Origin: an uncultured Lachnospiraceae bacterium
Lineage (GTDB): Bacteria; Bacillota_A; Clostridia; Lachnospirales; Lachnospiraceae
Assembly (NCBI GenBank): GCA_902773195.1
Contig: CACYDL010000247.1
Coordinates: 1 to 5,599, forward strand
Reading direction: 5' to 3'
DNA: 5,599 nucleotides
The notes beneath the pieces were generated by a model, which saw nothing but the letters and a program-made list of their open reading frames with translations, was not told the DNA's origin and made no database searches. The position numbers and the translations under genes were made by a program. Position 1 is the first letter of the stretch. Each line of letters opens with the position of its first letter. This document shows positions 1 to 5,599 of this stretch, piece after piece.

Positions 1-1086
1 ACGGATATTGGTGCCGTCGAAATTCGCCGCCTCGAAGAGAACGGTCCTGCAGTCGTCCGTGATCATGGAATTCTCGCCGCCCATGATGCCCGCGATGCCC
101 ACGGGCTTCTCCGCGTCGCAGATCATCAGCATGCCGCTGTCCAGCTCATGCTCCTGTCCGTCCAGCGTGACGAATGTCTCTCCGTCCTCCGCCCGGCGGA
201 CGATGATCCTGTGCCCGGCGATGGTATCGTAGTCATAGGAGTGCATCGGCTGGCCGTACTCCTCCATGACGTAGTTCGTGATGTCGACGATATTGTTGAT
301 GGGGCGGATGCCGTTTGACGCGAGGCATCTCTGCATCCATTTCGGGGAGGGGCCGATTTTGATGTTCTTCACGACCCTCGCCGTGTACCGGGGGCAGAGC
401 TCCGTGTCCCTCACCTCGACGGAGACGTAGTCGTTTACGTCCTCCTCGTTGCCGGAGACCTTCACCACGGGGGGATGGAACTCCTTCCCGAAGGTCGCGG
501 CGGCCTCCCGGGCGATGCCGATCACGCTGTAGCAGTCCACCCGGTTCGAGGTGATCTCGTATTCGACGACCGCGTCGTGAAGTCCCAGAAGCGCCACGGC
601 GTCCGCCCCGATCTCCGTGTCCTCCGGGAAGACGTAGATTCCGTCGGAGGGCGCCTCGGGATAGAACTCGGACGAGCTCCCGAGCTCGTCGATGGAGCAG
701 ATCATTCCGCTGGACTCCACGCCGCGGAGCTTTCCTCTGCTGATGACGATGCCGTCGTCCTGGGCGCCGCCGGCGTGGGTGCCGCACACCCGGCCGCCGA
801 CCAGCACCACCGGGACCTTCTGTCCCGCCGCCACGTTGGGCGCGCCGCAGACGATCTGGAGCGGCTCGCCGCTTCCGACGTCGACAGTGCAGACGTGCAG
901 GTGGTCGGAATCCGGATGGGCCTCGCAGGTCAGGACCTGCCCGACCACGATCCGGTCGAGATTCTTGTCAAGGGCGGTAAATCCCTCCGCCTTCGTTCCG
1001 GTGAGCGTCATCGCGTCGCAGAATTCCTTGGGCGAGACGTCGAGATCCGGCACATATTGTTTTAACCATGACATGGAAGTATTCAT
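1..1086 (-). CDS. pheT: Phenylalanyl-tRNA synthetase beta chain, N-terminal part (partial)
   Basis: Beta subunit of the cytoplasmic alpha2-beta2 enzyme that charges tRNA-Phe; this subunit binds tRNA and edits mischarged Tyr-tRNA-Phe. I translated the minus frame without a stop from the ATG at 1086 to the window edge (362 residues). An EMAP/OB-type tRNA-binding domain covers about residues 40-150, with HPDSDHLHVC at 57-66, CGAPNV at 80-85 and a GMICS..ELG block at 127-136. ITSNRVDCYSVIGIAREAAA lies at 178-197. The B3/B4 editing domain starts near 205, with RPINNIVDITNYVM at 261-274, GQPMHSYD at 278-285 (more often GQPLHAFD) and GIAGIMGGE at 330-338. PheT is usually about 800 residues, so the rest of B3/B4, the B5 and catalytic-like modules and the anticodon-binding end lie beyond position 1. 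The start at 1086 is preferred over the in-frame ATG at 1074 because AGGAG sits 8 nt upstream of it. It follows pheS in the usual order. Confidence 0.97.
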   Translation of the reverse strand, partial: MNTSMSWLKQYVPDLDVSPKEFCDAMTLTGTKAEGFTALDKNLDRIVVGQVLTCEAHPDSDHLHVCTVDVGSGEPLQIVCGAPNVAAGQKVPVVLVGGRVCGTHAGGAQDDGIVISRGKLRGVESSGMICSIDELGSSSEFYPEAPSDGIYVFPEDTEIGADAVALLGLHDAVVEYEITSNRVDCYSVIGIAREAAATFGKEFHPPVVKVSGNEEDVNDYVSVEVRDTELCPRYTARVVKNIKIGPSPKWMQRCLASNGIRPINNIVDITNYVMEEYGQPMHSYDYDTIAGHRIIVRRAEDGETFVTLDGQEHELDSGMLMICDAEKPVGIAGIMGGENSMITDDCRTVLFEAANFDGTNIR

Positions 1087-1094
1087 GCTGTAAG

Positions 1095-1099
1095 CTCCT
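1095..1099 (-). promoter_or_regulatory. Ribosome binding site of pheT
   Basis: AGGAG on the minus strand, ending 8 nt before the ATG at 1086. It decides the pheT start in favour of 1086 over the internal ATG at 1074, for which this site would lie too far away. Confidence 0.8.
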
Positions 1100-1140
1100 G
1101 TATACTGAAATGATTGACCGCAGTCCTGCCGCTTTTCCTC

Positions 1141-1166
1141 CCCCGCCCGGGCGGGCGCCCGCGGGG
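1141..1166 (-). repeat. Very GC-rich inverted repeat in the pheS-pheT spacer
   Basis: Read on the minus strand, CCCCGC then GGGC pairs with GCCC then GCGGGG around a 4-nt GCCC loop. This gives 10 G-C pairs interrupted by a 2-nt GG bulge. A nested perfect 14-bp palindrome, CCCGCCCGGGCGGG, occupies 1142-1155. The element starts 13 nt after the pheS stop codon. It is followed by GAGGAAAAGC rather than a U tract, so it does not look like a normal intrinsic terminator. It could stabilise the upstream mRNA end, block an exonuclease, or lower pheT expression relative to pheS. The pairing is seen in the sequence; the role is inferred. Confidence 0.6.
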
Positions 1167-1179
1167 CGGAGACGCCGCG

Positions 1180-2208
1180 TCAGAACTGTCCGAGGAATCT
1201 GACGTCGTTTTCGTAGAGAAGTCTCATGTCGTCGATCTCGTACTTGAGCAGGGCGATGCGCTCCAGGCCGATGCCGAAGGCAAATCCGCCGTACTCCTCC
1301 GGGTCGAGTCCGCACATCTCAAGCACATGCGGGTGAACCATCCCGCATCCGAGGATCTCGATCCAGCCTTCGCCCTTGCAGAAGCGGCAGCCGCTGCCCC
1401 CGCACTTGAAGCAGGAGACGTCGACTTCGGCCGAGGGCTCCGTGAACGGGAAGTGGTGAGGTCTGAACTTGGTCTTTGTGTTCTCTCCGAACAGCTTCTT
1501 CGCGAAAACGTCCAGGGTGCCCTTCAGGTCGGCGAGGGTGATCCCCTTGTCGATCACAAGTCCCTCGATCTGATGGAAGGACGGGGAATGGGTCGCGTCG
1601 ACTTCGTCGGACCGGAACACCCGGCCGGGGGCGATCATGCGGATCGGCAGCTTCCCCTGCTCCATGATGCGGGCCTGCACCGGAGAGGTCTGGGTGCGGA
1701 GAAGGATGCTGTCCGTGATGTAGAACGTATCCTGCTCGTCCTTCGCCGGATGGTTCGCGGGAATATTGAGCTTGGTGAAGTTGTACTCGTCGTACTCGAT
1801 CTCCGGTCCCTCGATCACCTCGTAGCCCATCCCGATGAAGATGCGCTCCACTTCCTCCAGGGTGATCGTGTTGGGATGGCGGTGTCCCATCCTCTGCTTT
1901 CTGGCGGGAAGGGTCACGTCGATCTTCTCCTGGCGCAGCCTTATGTTCTGCTGCTCCGCCTCGAGACGTTTTCTGGTCGCCTCCATCCTGCTCTCGATGC
2001 TCTCGCGCGCGTCGTTGACCCATTTCCCGACCTTGGGACGGTCCTCGGGGGCGACGTTCTTCATGCCCTTCAGAACCGAAGTCAGCATTCCCTTCTTGCC
2101 GAGAAACGCGACGCGGATGTCGTTGAGAGTCTCAAGGCCCTCCGCCAGACCGATCTGTCTGCCGGCCTCCTTTTCAATCTCCCGTACCTTTTCCTCAAAA
2201 TCACTCAT
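1180..2208 (-). CDS. pheS: Phenylalanyl-tRNA synthetase alpha chain
   Basis: Catalytic alpha subunit of cytoplasmic PheRS, a class II synthetase that activates phenylalanine with ATP and transfers it to tRNA-Phe. It is complete at 342 residues, the normal bacterial length. Residues 1-95 are charged and helical, matching the N-terminal coiled-coil arm that contacts tRNA. The class II core follows: motif 1 region with HPNT at 111-114 and GPEIE at 134-138, HPAKDEQDTFY at 153-163, LLRTQTSPVQ at 169-178, motif 2 at 196-216 (RVFR, then ATHSPSFHQIEG), and motif 3 GFAFGIGLERIALL at 308-321. Ala310 aligns with E. coli Ala294, which lines the phenylalanine side-chain pocket. Cys266, 269, 274 and 277 form CxxC-x4-CxxC, a probable metal site common in Firmicutes PheS and absent from E. 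coli. AAGGAGG at 2217-2223 sets the start 8 nt downstream. pheT follows after 93 bp. Confidence 0.98.
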   Translation of the reverse strand: MSDFEEKVREIEKEAGRQIGLAEGLETLNDIRVAFLGKKGMLTSVLKGMKNVAPEDRPKVGKWVNDARESIESRMEATRKRLEAEQQNIRLRQEKIDVTLPARKQRMGHRHPNTITLEEVERIFIGMGYEVIEGPEIEYDEYNFTKLNIPANHPAKDEQDTFYITDSILLRTQTSPVQARIMEQGKLPIRMIAPGRVFRSDEVDATHSPSFHQIEGLVIDKGITLADLKGTLDVFAKKLFGENTKTKFRPHHFPFTEPSAEVDVSCFKCGGSGCRFCKGEGWIEILGCGMVHPHVLEMCGLDPEEYGGFAFGIGLERIALLKYEIDDMRLLYENDVRFLGQF

Positions 2209-2216
2209 GCTGTGAG

Positions 2217-2223
2217 CCTCCTT
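2217..2223 (-). promoter_or_regulatory. Strong ribosome binding site of pheS
   Basis: AAGGAGG on the minus strand, 8 nt before the pheS ATG at 2208. It is the best Shine-Dalgarno match in the window and is much stronger than the purine stretches in front of galM and the YihY-family gene. This suggests pheS can be translated efficiently even within a shared transcript. Confidence 0.85.
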
Positions 2224-2254
2224 AGATGCTGCGGGGCGTGTTGCCTCCCCGGTA

Positions 2255-3310
2255 TTACCTTTTTACTGAACTGAGAAGATCGTCGAACATTCTGCCCGAG
2301 CTGACGGAAGTTTTCTCCCCCGTCTCCTTTTCGTCCTCCCACGGTATGTAGATATCCTGCGGCTGGGCGCTCTTCCTCTCGGCGTCGTCCCCGATCGTCT
2401 TCCAGTCGGAGTGGGCGTCGAGCTCCTCCATGATCTTGAGCTGCTGCCGGGCAGTGGCGCCCCTGACCGTGTCGATCGTGCTGACGATCACGTTCCCCTC
2501 CGGATCCTCGTAGAGCACCCGGTTCAGCTCCGCGCCGAAGAGCAGGAAATAACAGCAGAAGTAGAGCCAGATCATGGCGAGGATGACGCCGGTGAGACTC
2601 CCGTAGATGGCGCTGAAATTCTCGTTGTACTCATAGTAGAGCGAGAGCAGGTACGAGAAGAACATCCAGACCGTGGATACGATCAGCGCCCCGGGGAACT
2701 GGCTCCTGAAGGAGTAGTGGCAGTTCGGAAGGAACTTGTAGAGAAACAGGAAGATCAGGATGAGGAGCAGGTATCCGATCAGGGAACGGAACGTATACAG
2801 AAACGAAGCGAATTCCCCGTGGTTCGGAAGTCCCGCCTCGATGCTCTCGCCGATGGAACGCCCGAAGATGGACAGGACGAGGGTCGCGCCGATCGCGAGA
2901 ACCAGCAGCACCACGTACATCATGGAGCGGAATCTCAGGAAGAACCATCCCCTGGTCTCCCTGACCCTGCTGATCACGTTGAGTCCGTTGGTCAGGGCGT
3001 GGATGACCTTGGCCGCCGACCAGATCAGGATGACGATGGAGATGGGGACGTAGACGTAGGTCCTGCTTCCCACCTCCTGGGTGATGGTGTAGATATAGTT
3101 CTTGAGTCCCGAGGGGACGACGCCGACGAGTCCGTCGATCAGGTCCGTCAGATCCGCGCCGGTCCTGACGGCCGCCGCGGCGACGACCATGTAGAGGGGA
3201 ACAAAAGAGATCATAAGAAAATAGGCGCATGTTGCTGCATATGCGCCCATGTGATCATTCTGTATTCTTCTGGCGAACGAACCAAATCCCTTGAATAATG
3301 CTCTGATCAT
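2255..3310 (-). CDS. YihY/BrkB-family inner-membrane protein
   Basis: A 351-residue multipass membrane protein of the YihY (BrkB) family. Members were once annotated as ribonuclease BN, an assignment since dropped; the molecular role remains unclear and a transporter-like function has been suggested. Six hydrophobic segments are visible at about 28-48, 86-106, 129-150, 175-195, 205-226 and 238-262. Basic residues cluster in the N-terminus and in the loops at 107-128 and 192-205, which puts both ends in the cytoplasm by the positive-inside rule. Family hallmarks include the N-terminal AATCAYFLMISFVPL block (25-39), WSAAK (97-101) and the C-terminal signature YGSLTGVILAMIWLY (236-250) followed by FGAELN (258-263). 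A hydrophilic tail of about 88 residues follows. The start fits the family N-terminus but has only a weak AGAAGAG purine stretch 3 nt before the ATG. It lies 56 bp after galM and 46 bp before pheS. The family call is firm; the function is not known. Confidence 0.92.
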   Translation of the reverse strand: MIRALFKGFGSFARRIQNDHMGAYAATCAYFLMISFVPLYMVVAAAAVRTGADLTDLIDGLVGVVPSGLKNYIYTITQEVGSRTYVYVPISIVILIWSAAKVIHALTNGLNVISRVRETRGWFFLRFRSMMYVVLLVLAIGATLVLSIFGRSIGESIEAGLPNHGEFASFLYTFRSLIGYLLLILIFLFLYKFLPNCHYSFRSQFPGALIVSTVWMFFSYLLSLYYEYNENFSAIYGSLTGVILAMIWLYFCCYFLLFGAELNRVLYEDPEGNVIVSTIDTVRGATARQQLKIMEELDAHSDWKTIGDDAERKSAQPQDIYIPWEDEKETGEKTSVSSGRMFDDLLSSVKR

Positions 3311-3366
3311 GAACTCTTCTGTCTCATCGCCTCAGTCCGCCGCGCCTTTTTGCCGCGCGCGTCTTC

Positions 3367-4422
3367 TTATTCCCGGATCCCGAACGAATAGCAGGTCGTC
3401 GTGCTGTAGATCTCGCCTTCCGAAAGCTTCGGGCTCTCAAAGGCGAGCACATTCATGGAATTCGGAAAATGCTGAGTCTCAAGAGCGAAGCCGTCATGCG
3501 GTCTGTACTCGCAGCCGCCCTTTCCGCAGGGCCCGCTGATGAAATTGCCCGCGTAGAACTGGATGCCCGGCTGATCCGTGGTCACGGTCATCGTGATGCC
3601 GGTCACCTCGGAGCAGGCCTCCGCCGCCTTCCTCATGCCGGTGCCGTTCAGGGCAAAGTTGTGGTCGTAGCCGCCGGTGTGCTCCAGCTGGTCGTTCTCG
3701 GCGTAGGCGTCCCTGCCGATCCGCTTCATCTCCCTGAAATCGAAGGGCGTATCCTCAACGGATTCCACCGTCCCGTAGGGAATCGAGTACTCGTCGACCG
3801 GCGTGTAGCCGTCGGCGTCGATCATCAGCTCGTGCTCCATGATCGATCCGGAGCCTGCCCCGCTGAGGTTGAAGTAGGAGTGATTCGTCATGTTGACGAT
3901 CGTGTCCGCGGAGCTCACGCCCTCGTAGCGGATCCCGACGGTATTGTCCTCGGAGAAGGAATAGGTCACGGAAATCTTCAGCTCTCCGGGGAAGCCCTGG
4001 TCTCCGTCGGGGCTCACCAGAGAGAAGGTGACGCTGCCGCTCTCCTCGTCCGGCGCGGCGCTCCACATCCTGAAATTGTAGCCGTCCGGGCCGCTGTGAA
4101 GATTGTTCCTCTCGTTCTCGTTGAGGGCGAGCTGGTAATCCACGCCTCCGAGATTGAAGGAGCCGCCCTCGATGCGGTTGCCGTTTCTCCCGATGGTGGC
4201 GCCCAGGTACGGGGGATTGACCTCGTAGCTGCCGATGTTGTCGTATCCCAGGGCGACGTCCGTGAGCTTTCCGTCCCTGTCGGGAACCACGACCTCCGTG
4301 AGAATCGCGCCGTAATCGATCACGGTGATCCGGGAGCCCTTCGAATTTGTTATCGTGTACGCGGTGACCTTCTCACCCTCTCCGTTTCGGGTAACGCCGA
4401 ACAAACTGCTTTCTATCTTCAT
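3367..4422 (-). CDS. galM: Aldose 1-epimerase (galactose mutarotase)
   Basis: Interconverts alpha and beta anomers of galactose, glucose or related sugars, feeding the Leloir pathway. There is no signal peptide, so it is cytoplasmic. The 351 residues match the usual GalM length of about 345. Catalytic residues known from E. coli and Lactococcus GalM are present: general acid His181 in NMTNHSYFNLSG (178-189), general base Glu315 in ALETQHFPNSMN (313-324), His109 in NNLHSG, Arg79 in GRNGNRI and Asp253 in GYDHNF. The frame stays open upstream to an ATG at 4488, giving 22 extra residues. I chose 4422 because MKIESSLFG matches the family N-terminus, a GAGAG purine run lies 4 nt upstream, and the longer version would run through a strong hairpin. 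No galK, galT or galE is adjacent, so sugar specificity is not shown by context. It begins the apparent galM-yihY-pheS-pheT run. Confidence 0.95.
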   Translation of the reverse strand: MKIESSLFGVTRNGEGEKVTAYTITNSKGSRITVIDYGAILTEVVVPDRDGKLTDVALGYDNIGSYEVNPPYLGATIGRNGNRIEGGSFNLGGVDYQLALNENERNNLHSGPDGYNFRMWSAAPDEESGSVTFSLVSPDGDQGFPGELKISVTYSFSEDNTVGIRYEGVSSADTIVNMTNHSYFNLSGAGSGSIMEHELMIDADGYTPVDEYSIPYGTVESVEDTPFDFREMKRIGRDAYAENDQLEHTGGYDHNFALNGTGMRKAAEACSEVTGITMTVTTDQPGIQFYAGNFISGPCGKGGCEYRPHDGFALETQHFPNSMNVLAFESPKLSEGEIYSTTTCYSFGIRE

Positions 4423-4448
4423 GCTTCTCTCTTTCTGAATATCAGATT

Positions 4449-4475
4449 CTCCGTCCGGCATCAGCGCGGACGGAG
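4449..4475 (-). repeat. 9-bp hairpin in the galM leader
   Basis: On the minus strand CTCCGTCCG pairs perfectly with CGGACGGAG across a 9-nt loop. It ends 26 nt before the galM start codon. A second small inverted repeat, GTGT-GATT-ACAC (4475-4486), abuts it upstream. No U tract follows the stem, so it is not a canonical terminator. Possible roles are a 5' stability element, an RNA processing site separating the upstream RNA from galM, or an effect on ribosome loading. The stem is clear from sequence; the role is a guess. Confidence 0.6.
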
Positions 4476-4490
4476 TGTAATCACACAAGT

Positions 4491-4671
4491 AAAACCCGGA
4501 ATGCCGTTCCTATAGAACTGACACCTAGCCACTGCCAGGTGGGCAACCGCAGCCCGTTATCTGCCTTCCTCCGTACGAAGATGAGGCCTGGCATCAATAC
4601 AGACAATGTAGGAATCCCTTACGTCATTTGTAGGTTCAGGAAAAATAGGGGATCGCACACTCCAGGTTTGC
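4491..4671 (-). ncRNA. Structured RNA of ~180 nt, 6S-like candidate or galM leader element
   Basis: The segment begins at about the expected start site of the promoter at 4677-4705. Its ends form an uninterrupted 12-bp helix: AAACCUGGAGUG (4669-4658) pairs with CAUUCCGGGUUU (4503-4492), ten Watson-Crick and two G-U pairs. The G-U pairs become A-C mismatches on the other strand, which favours minus-strand transcription. Four U residues end the element. Inside, UGCCAGG (4593-4587) pairs with CCUGGCA (4539-4533), UUCCUA (4614-4609) with UAGGAA (4512-4507), and GGGC (4555-4552) with GCCC (4544-4541). Some of these compete with other pairings. The size, paired ends, strong dedicated promoter and irregular long-hairpin layout resemble 6S RNA, which sequesters housekeeping RNA polymerase. 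I do not recognise a diagnostic 6S sequence. No SRP, RNase P, tmRNA or T-box signature is seen on this strand. A metabolite-responsive galM leader is the main alternative. Confidence 0.6.
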
Positions 4672-4676
4672 TTCAG

Positions 4677-4705
4677 ATTATAAACTATTACATAAGTCCG
4701 GTCAA
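4677..4705 (-). promoter_or_regulatory. Strong sigma-A type promoter overlapping the dGTPase stop region
   Basis: On the minus strand TTGACC (4705-4700) is followed by exactly 17 nt and then TATAAT (4682-4677). This is 11 of 12 matches to the housekeeping consensus at optimal spacing. The -35 and part of the spacer lie in the last codons of the dGTPase gene. Transcription should start near 4672-4670 and run left into the structured RNA and galM. It is the best promoter I can find in the window. Confidence 0.85.
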
Positions 4706-5599
4706 TTCAGAGTACAAATCTTTTGCGAAAGAATCCGTCATCCCGCTGACGGTATCCGTCGCCATCAGGATTCTCGCGTACAGGCGTCCCGCGGCGTCCT
4801 GCCCGTCGGACATCCTCCGGCAGACCTGGGCGTAATTGCCGGGAATCAGGGAGAGATACTTCTCCTCCATCAGCCCGGAATTTCCCTCGTCGAACTTCAG
4901 CGCGGCGGGCACCAGCATGTCCAGCAGAAAGCCCAGGATCCTGTGGGCGGCGATCTCCGTCCGGAAGATGGACGCCGACGTGAAGGCGTAGTCGTAGGCC
5001 ACGGATTTCAGCAGGCCCAGCAGCCTCGCCGGCTGCCTGGCGACGATCAGCTCGCCCCCGTAGCTCCCGTCCATAATCTCGCGGTAATGCTCCGTGAAGC
5101 CGTCGGTCGCGGCGACGATCAGGACGTCCTGCATATCCCGCAGCCAGCTCCTGACCGCGTATTCGCCGGGATCCGTCATGCCGGAGAGCCTCGCCATGTC
5201 GTAGATGTCGGAGAGCCTGATCCGGTACTCCTTTCCGGCCCCGCGTTCCCGCAGCTCCCCGACGAGGGTGTCGTACCCGAAGAAGCCCTTCTTGAAGGCG
5301 TCCTCGATATCCGCCGCCGCGTAGGCGATGTCGTCCGCCGCCTCCAGCAGGAAGGCCAGCGGGTTTCTCGCCCTGCCGGTGCCGGTCTCCTCCGCGATCT
5401 CTTCGAAGAAGGCGGCCTCCGACGCGAAATAGCCGTTTTTCCGCCGGCGGATATCCTTCGACGCTCGGCCGCACTCCAGCGAAGACGTGGGGTACTTGAT
5501 CATCGCGGAGAGCAGTCCGTAGGTGAGATTCATCCCCTCGTGCCGCACCGGGTAGTCCAGTCTGGCGGCCATCCTGAGCCCCTGGGCGTTGCCCTCGAA
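4688..5599 (-). CDS. dGTPase-like HD-domain triphosphohydrolase, C-terminal part (partial)
   Basis: Member of the deoxyguanosinetriphosphate triphosphohydrolase family (Dgt type), cytoplasmic enzymes that cleave dNTPs to the deoxynucleoside and triphosphate and thereby tune dNTP pools. The frame is open from the right window edge to the TAA at 4690-4688, giving the last 303 residues of a protein normally about 450-500 long. The visible part starts with FEGNAQGLR, the hallmark following the HD motifs, then MNLTYGLLSAMIKYP (23-37 of the visible part), a KNGYF patch (54-58) and LLEAADDIAYAAADIEDAF (84-102), which carries a conserved metal-site aspartate of the HD fold. The remaining residues are the largely helical C-terminal domain. 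The H and HD metal ligands lie outside the window, so activity and nucleotide preference cannot be judged. ATG codons inside the visible part are internal, not starts. No terminator separates the stop from the promoter at 4677-4705. Confidence 0.93.
   Translation of the reverse strand, partial: FEGNAQGLRMAARLDYPVRHEGMNLTYGLLSAMIKYPTSSLECGRASKDIRRRKNGYFASEAAFFEEIAEETGTGRARNPLAFLLEAADDIAYAAADIEDAFKKGFFGYDTLVGELRERGAGKEYRIRLSDIYDMARLSGMTDPGEYAVRSWLRDMQDVLIVAATDGFTEHYREIMDGSYGGELIVARQPARLLGLLKSVAYDYAFTSASIFRTEIAAHRILGFLLDMLVPAALKFDEGNSGLMEEKYLSLIPGNYAQVCRRMSDGQDAAGRLYARILMATDTVSGMTDSFAKDLYSELTGLM

Noticed and set aside
1114..2274. 386-codon open frame on the plus strand opposite pheS
   Set aside because: It is an antisense shadow of a clear pheS gene in GC-rich DNA, with low-complexity Leu/Asp/Val/Glu-rich content and no recognisable domain. 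The same applies to the long plus frames at 475-1065, 2411-3298 and 3469-4515.
3308..3328. Six-codon reading frame MRQKSS whose stop overlaps the YihY-family start as ATGA
   Set aside because: Too short and lacking a well-spaced ribosome site; overlap of this kind arises easily by chance.
3341..3361. CGCGC/GCGCG inverted repeat between galM and the yihY-like gene as a terminator
   Set aside because: Only 5 bp with a 9-nt loop, and no U tract after it on the minus strand.
4423..4488. In-frame 22-residue extension of GalM from the ATG at 4488
   Set aside because: The family N-terminus begins at MKIESSLFG, and the extension would be translated through a 9-bp hairpin that looks like leader RNA.
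4531..4556. T-box-like AGGTGGGCAACCGC on the plus strand
   Set aside because: It only loosely resembles the T-box core, lies on the strand that has no synthetase gene downstream, and has no specifier stem or terminator nearby. The opposite strand has the promoter and the better closing helix.
4552..4600. Possible SRP RNA core (GGAGGAAGGCAG)
   Set aside because: The highly conserved SRP helix 8 pattern with its GGAA-type loop and AGCAGC strand is absent, and the local pairing is different.
4539..4835. 98-codon plus-strand frame starting in the intergenic region
   Set aside because: It runs antisense through the RNA candidate and into the dGTPase 3' end, has no convincing ribosome site or domain, and looks like chance.
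4707..5474. 255-codon minus-strand frame within the dGTPase gene
   Set aside because: Arg/Gly-rich out-of-frame translation of the dGTPase coding sequence, with no domain; the frame starting FEGNAQGLR is clearly the real one.

Overview
The window is a GC-rich bacterial segment in which every convincing gene lies on the minus strand. In transcription order (right to left) it holds the 3' part of a dGTPase-like gene, a 265-bp intergenic region with a strong promoter and a probable structured RNA, an aldose 1-epimerase (galM type), a YihY/BrkB-family membrane protein, pheS, and the 5' part of pheT. PheS has a four-cysteine insertion, and the Shine-Dalgarno sequences of pheS and pheT match the consensus. 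Both suggest a Gram-positive host, most likely a GC-rich member of the Clostridia such as a Lachnospiraceae relative. That placement is inferred from protein flavour, not from a marker gene.

Region by region: 1-1086 encodes the first 362 residues of the phenylalanyl-tRNA synthetase beta chain (tRNA-binding OB domain plus most of the B3/B4 editing domain), cut by the window edge. 1087-1179 is an unusually long pheS-pheT spacer with a very GC-rich hairpin. 1180-2208 is a complete pheS. 2255-3310 is a six-helix membrane protein. 3367-4422 is a complete aldose epimerase. 4423-4687 is non-coding. 4688-5599 is the last 303 codons of a dGTPase-family gene whose catalytic HD residues lie outside the window.

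The most interesting part is 4423-4705. A near-consensus sigma-A promoter (TTGACC, 17-nt spacer, TATAAT) overlaps the end of the dGTPase gene and points left. From about its expected start site runs a ~180-nt sequence whose two ends form an uninterrupted 12-bp helix, followed by four U residues. This looks like a stand-alone structured RNA about the size of 6S RNA, or a large structured leader of galM. I cannot assign it to a named family with confidence.

The four downstream genes (galM, yihY-like, pheS, pheT) are co-directional with gaps of 56, 46 and 93 bp, and no clear internal terminator is visible, so they may form one operon. No T-box can fit in front of pheS. Their functions (sugar anomer interconversion, a membrane protein of unknown role, phenylalanine tRNA charging) do not form one pathway, so shared transcription, if real, is probably housekeeping organisation.
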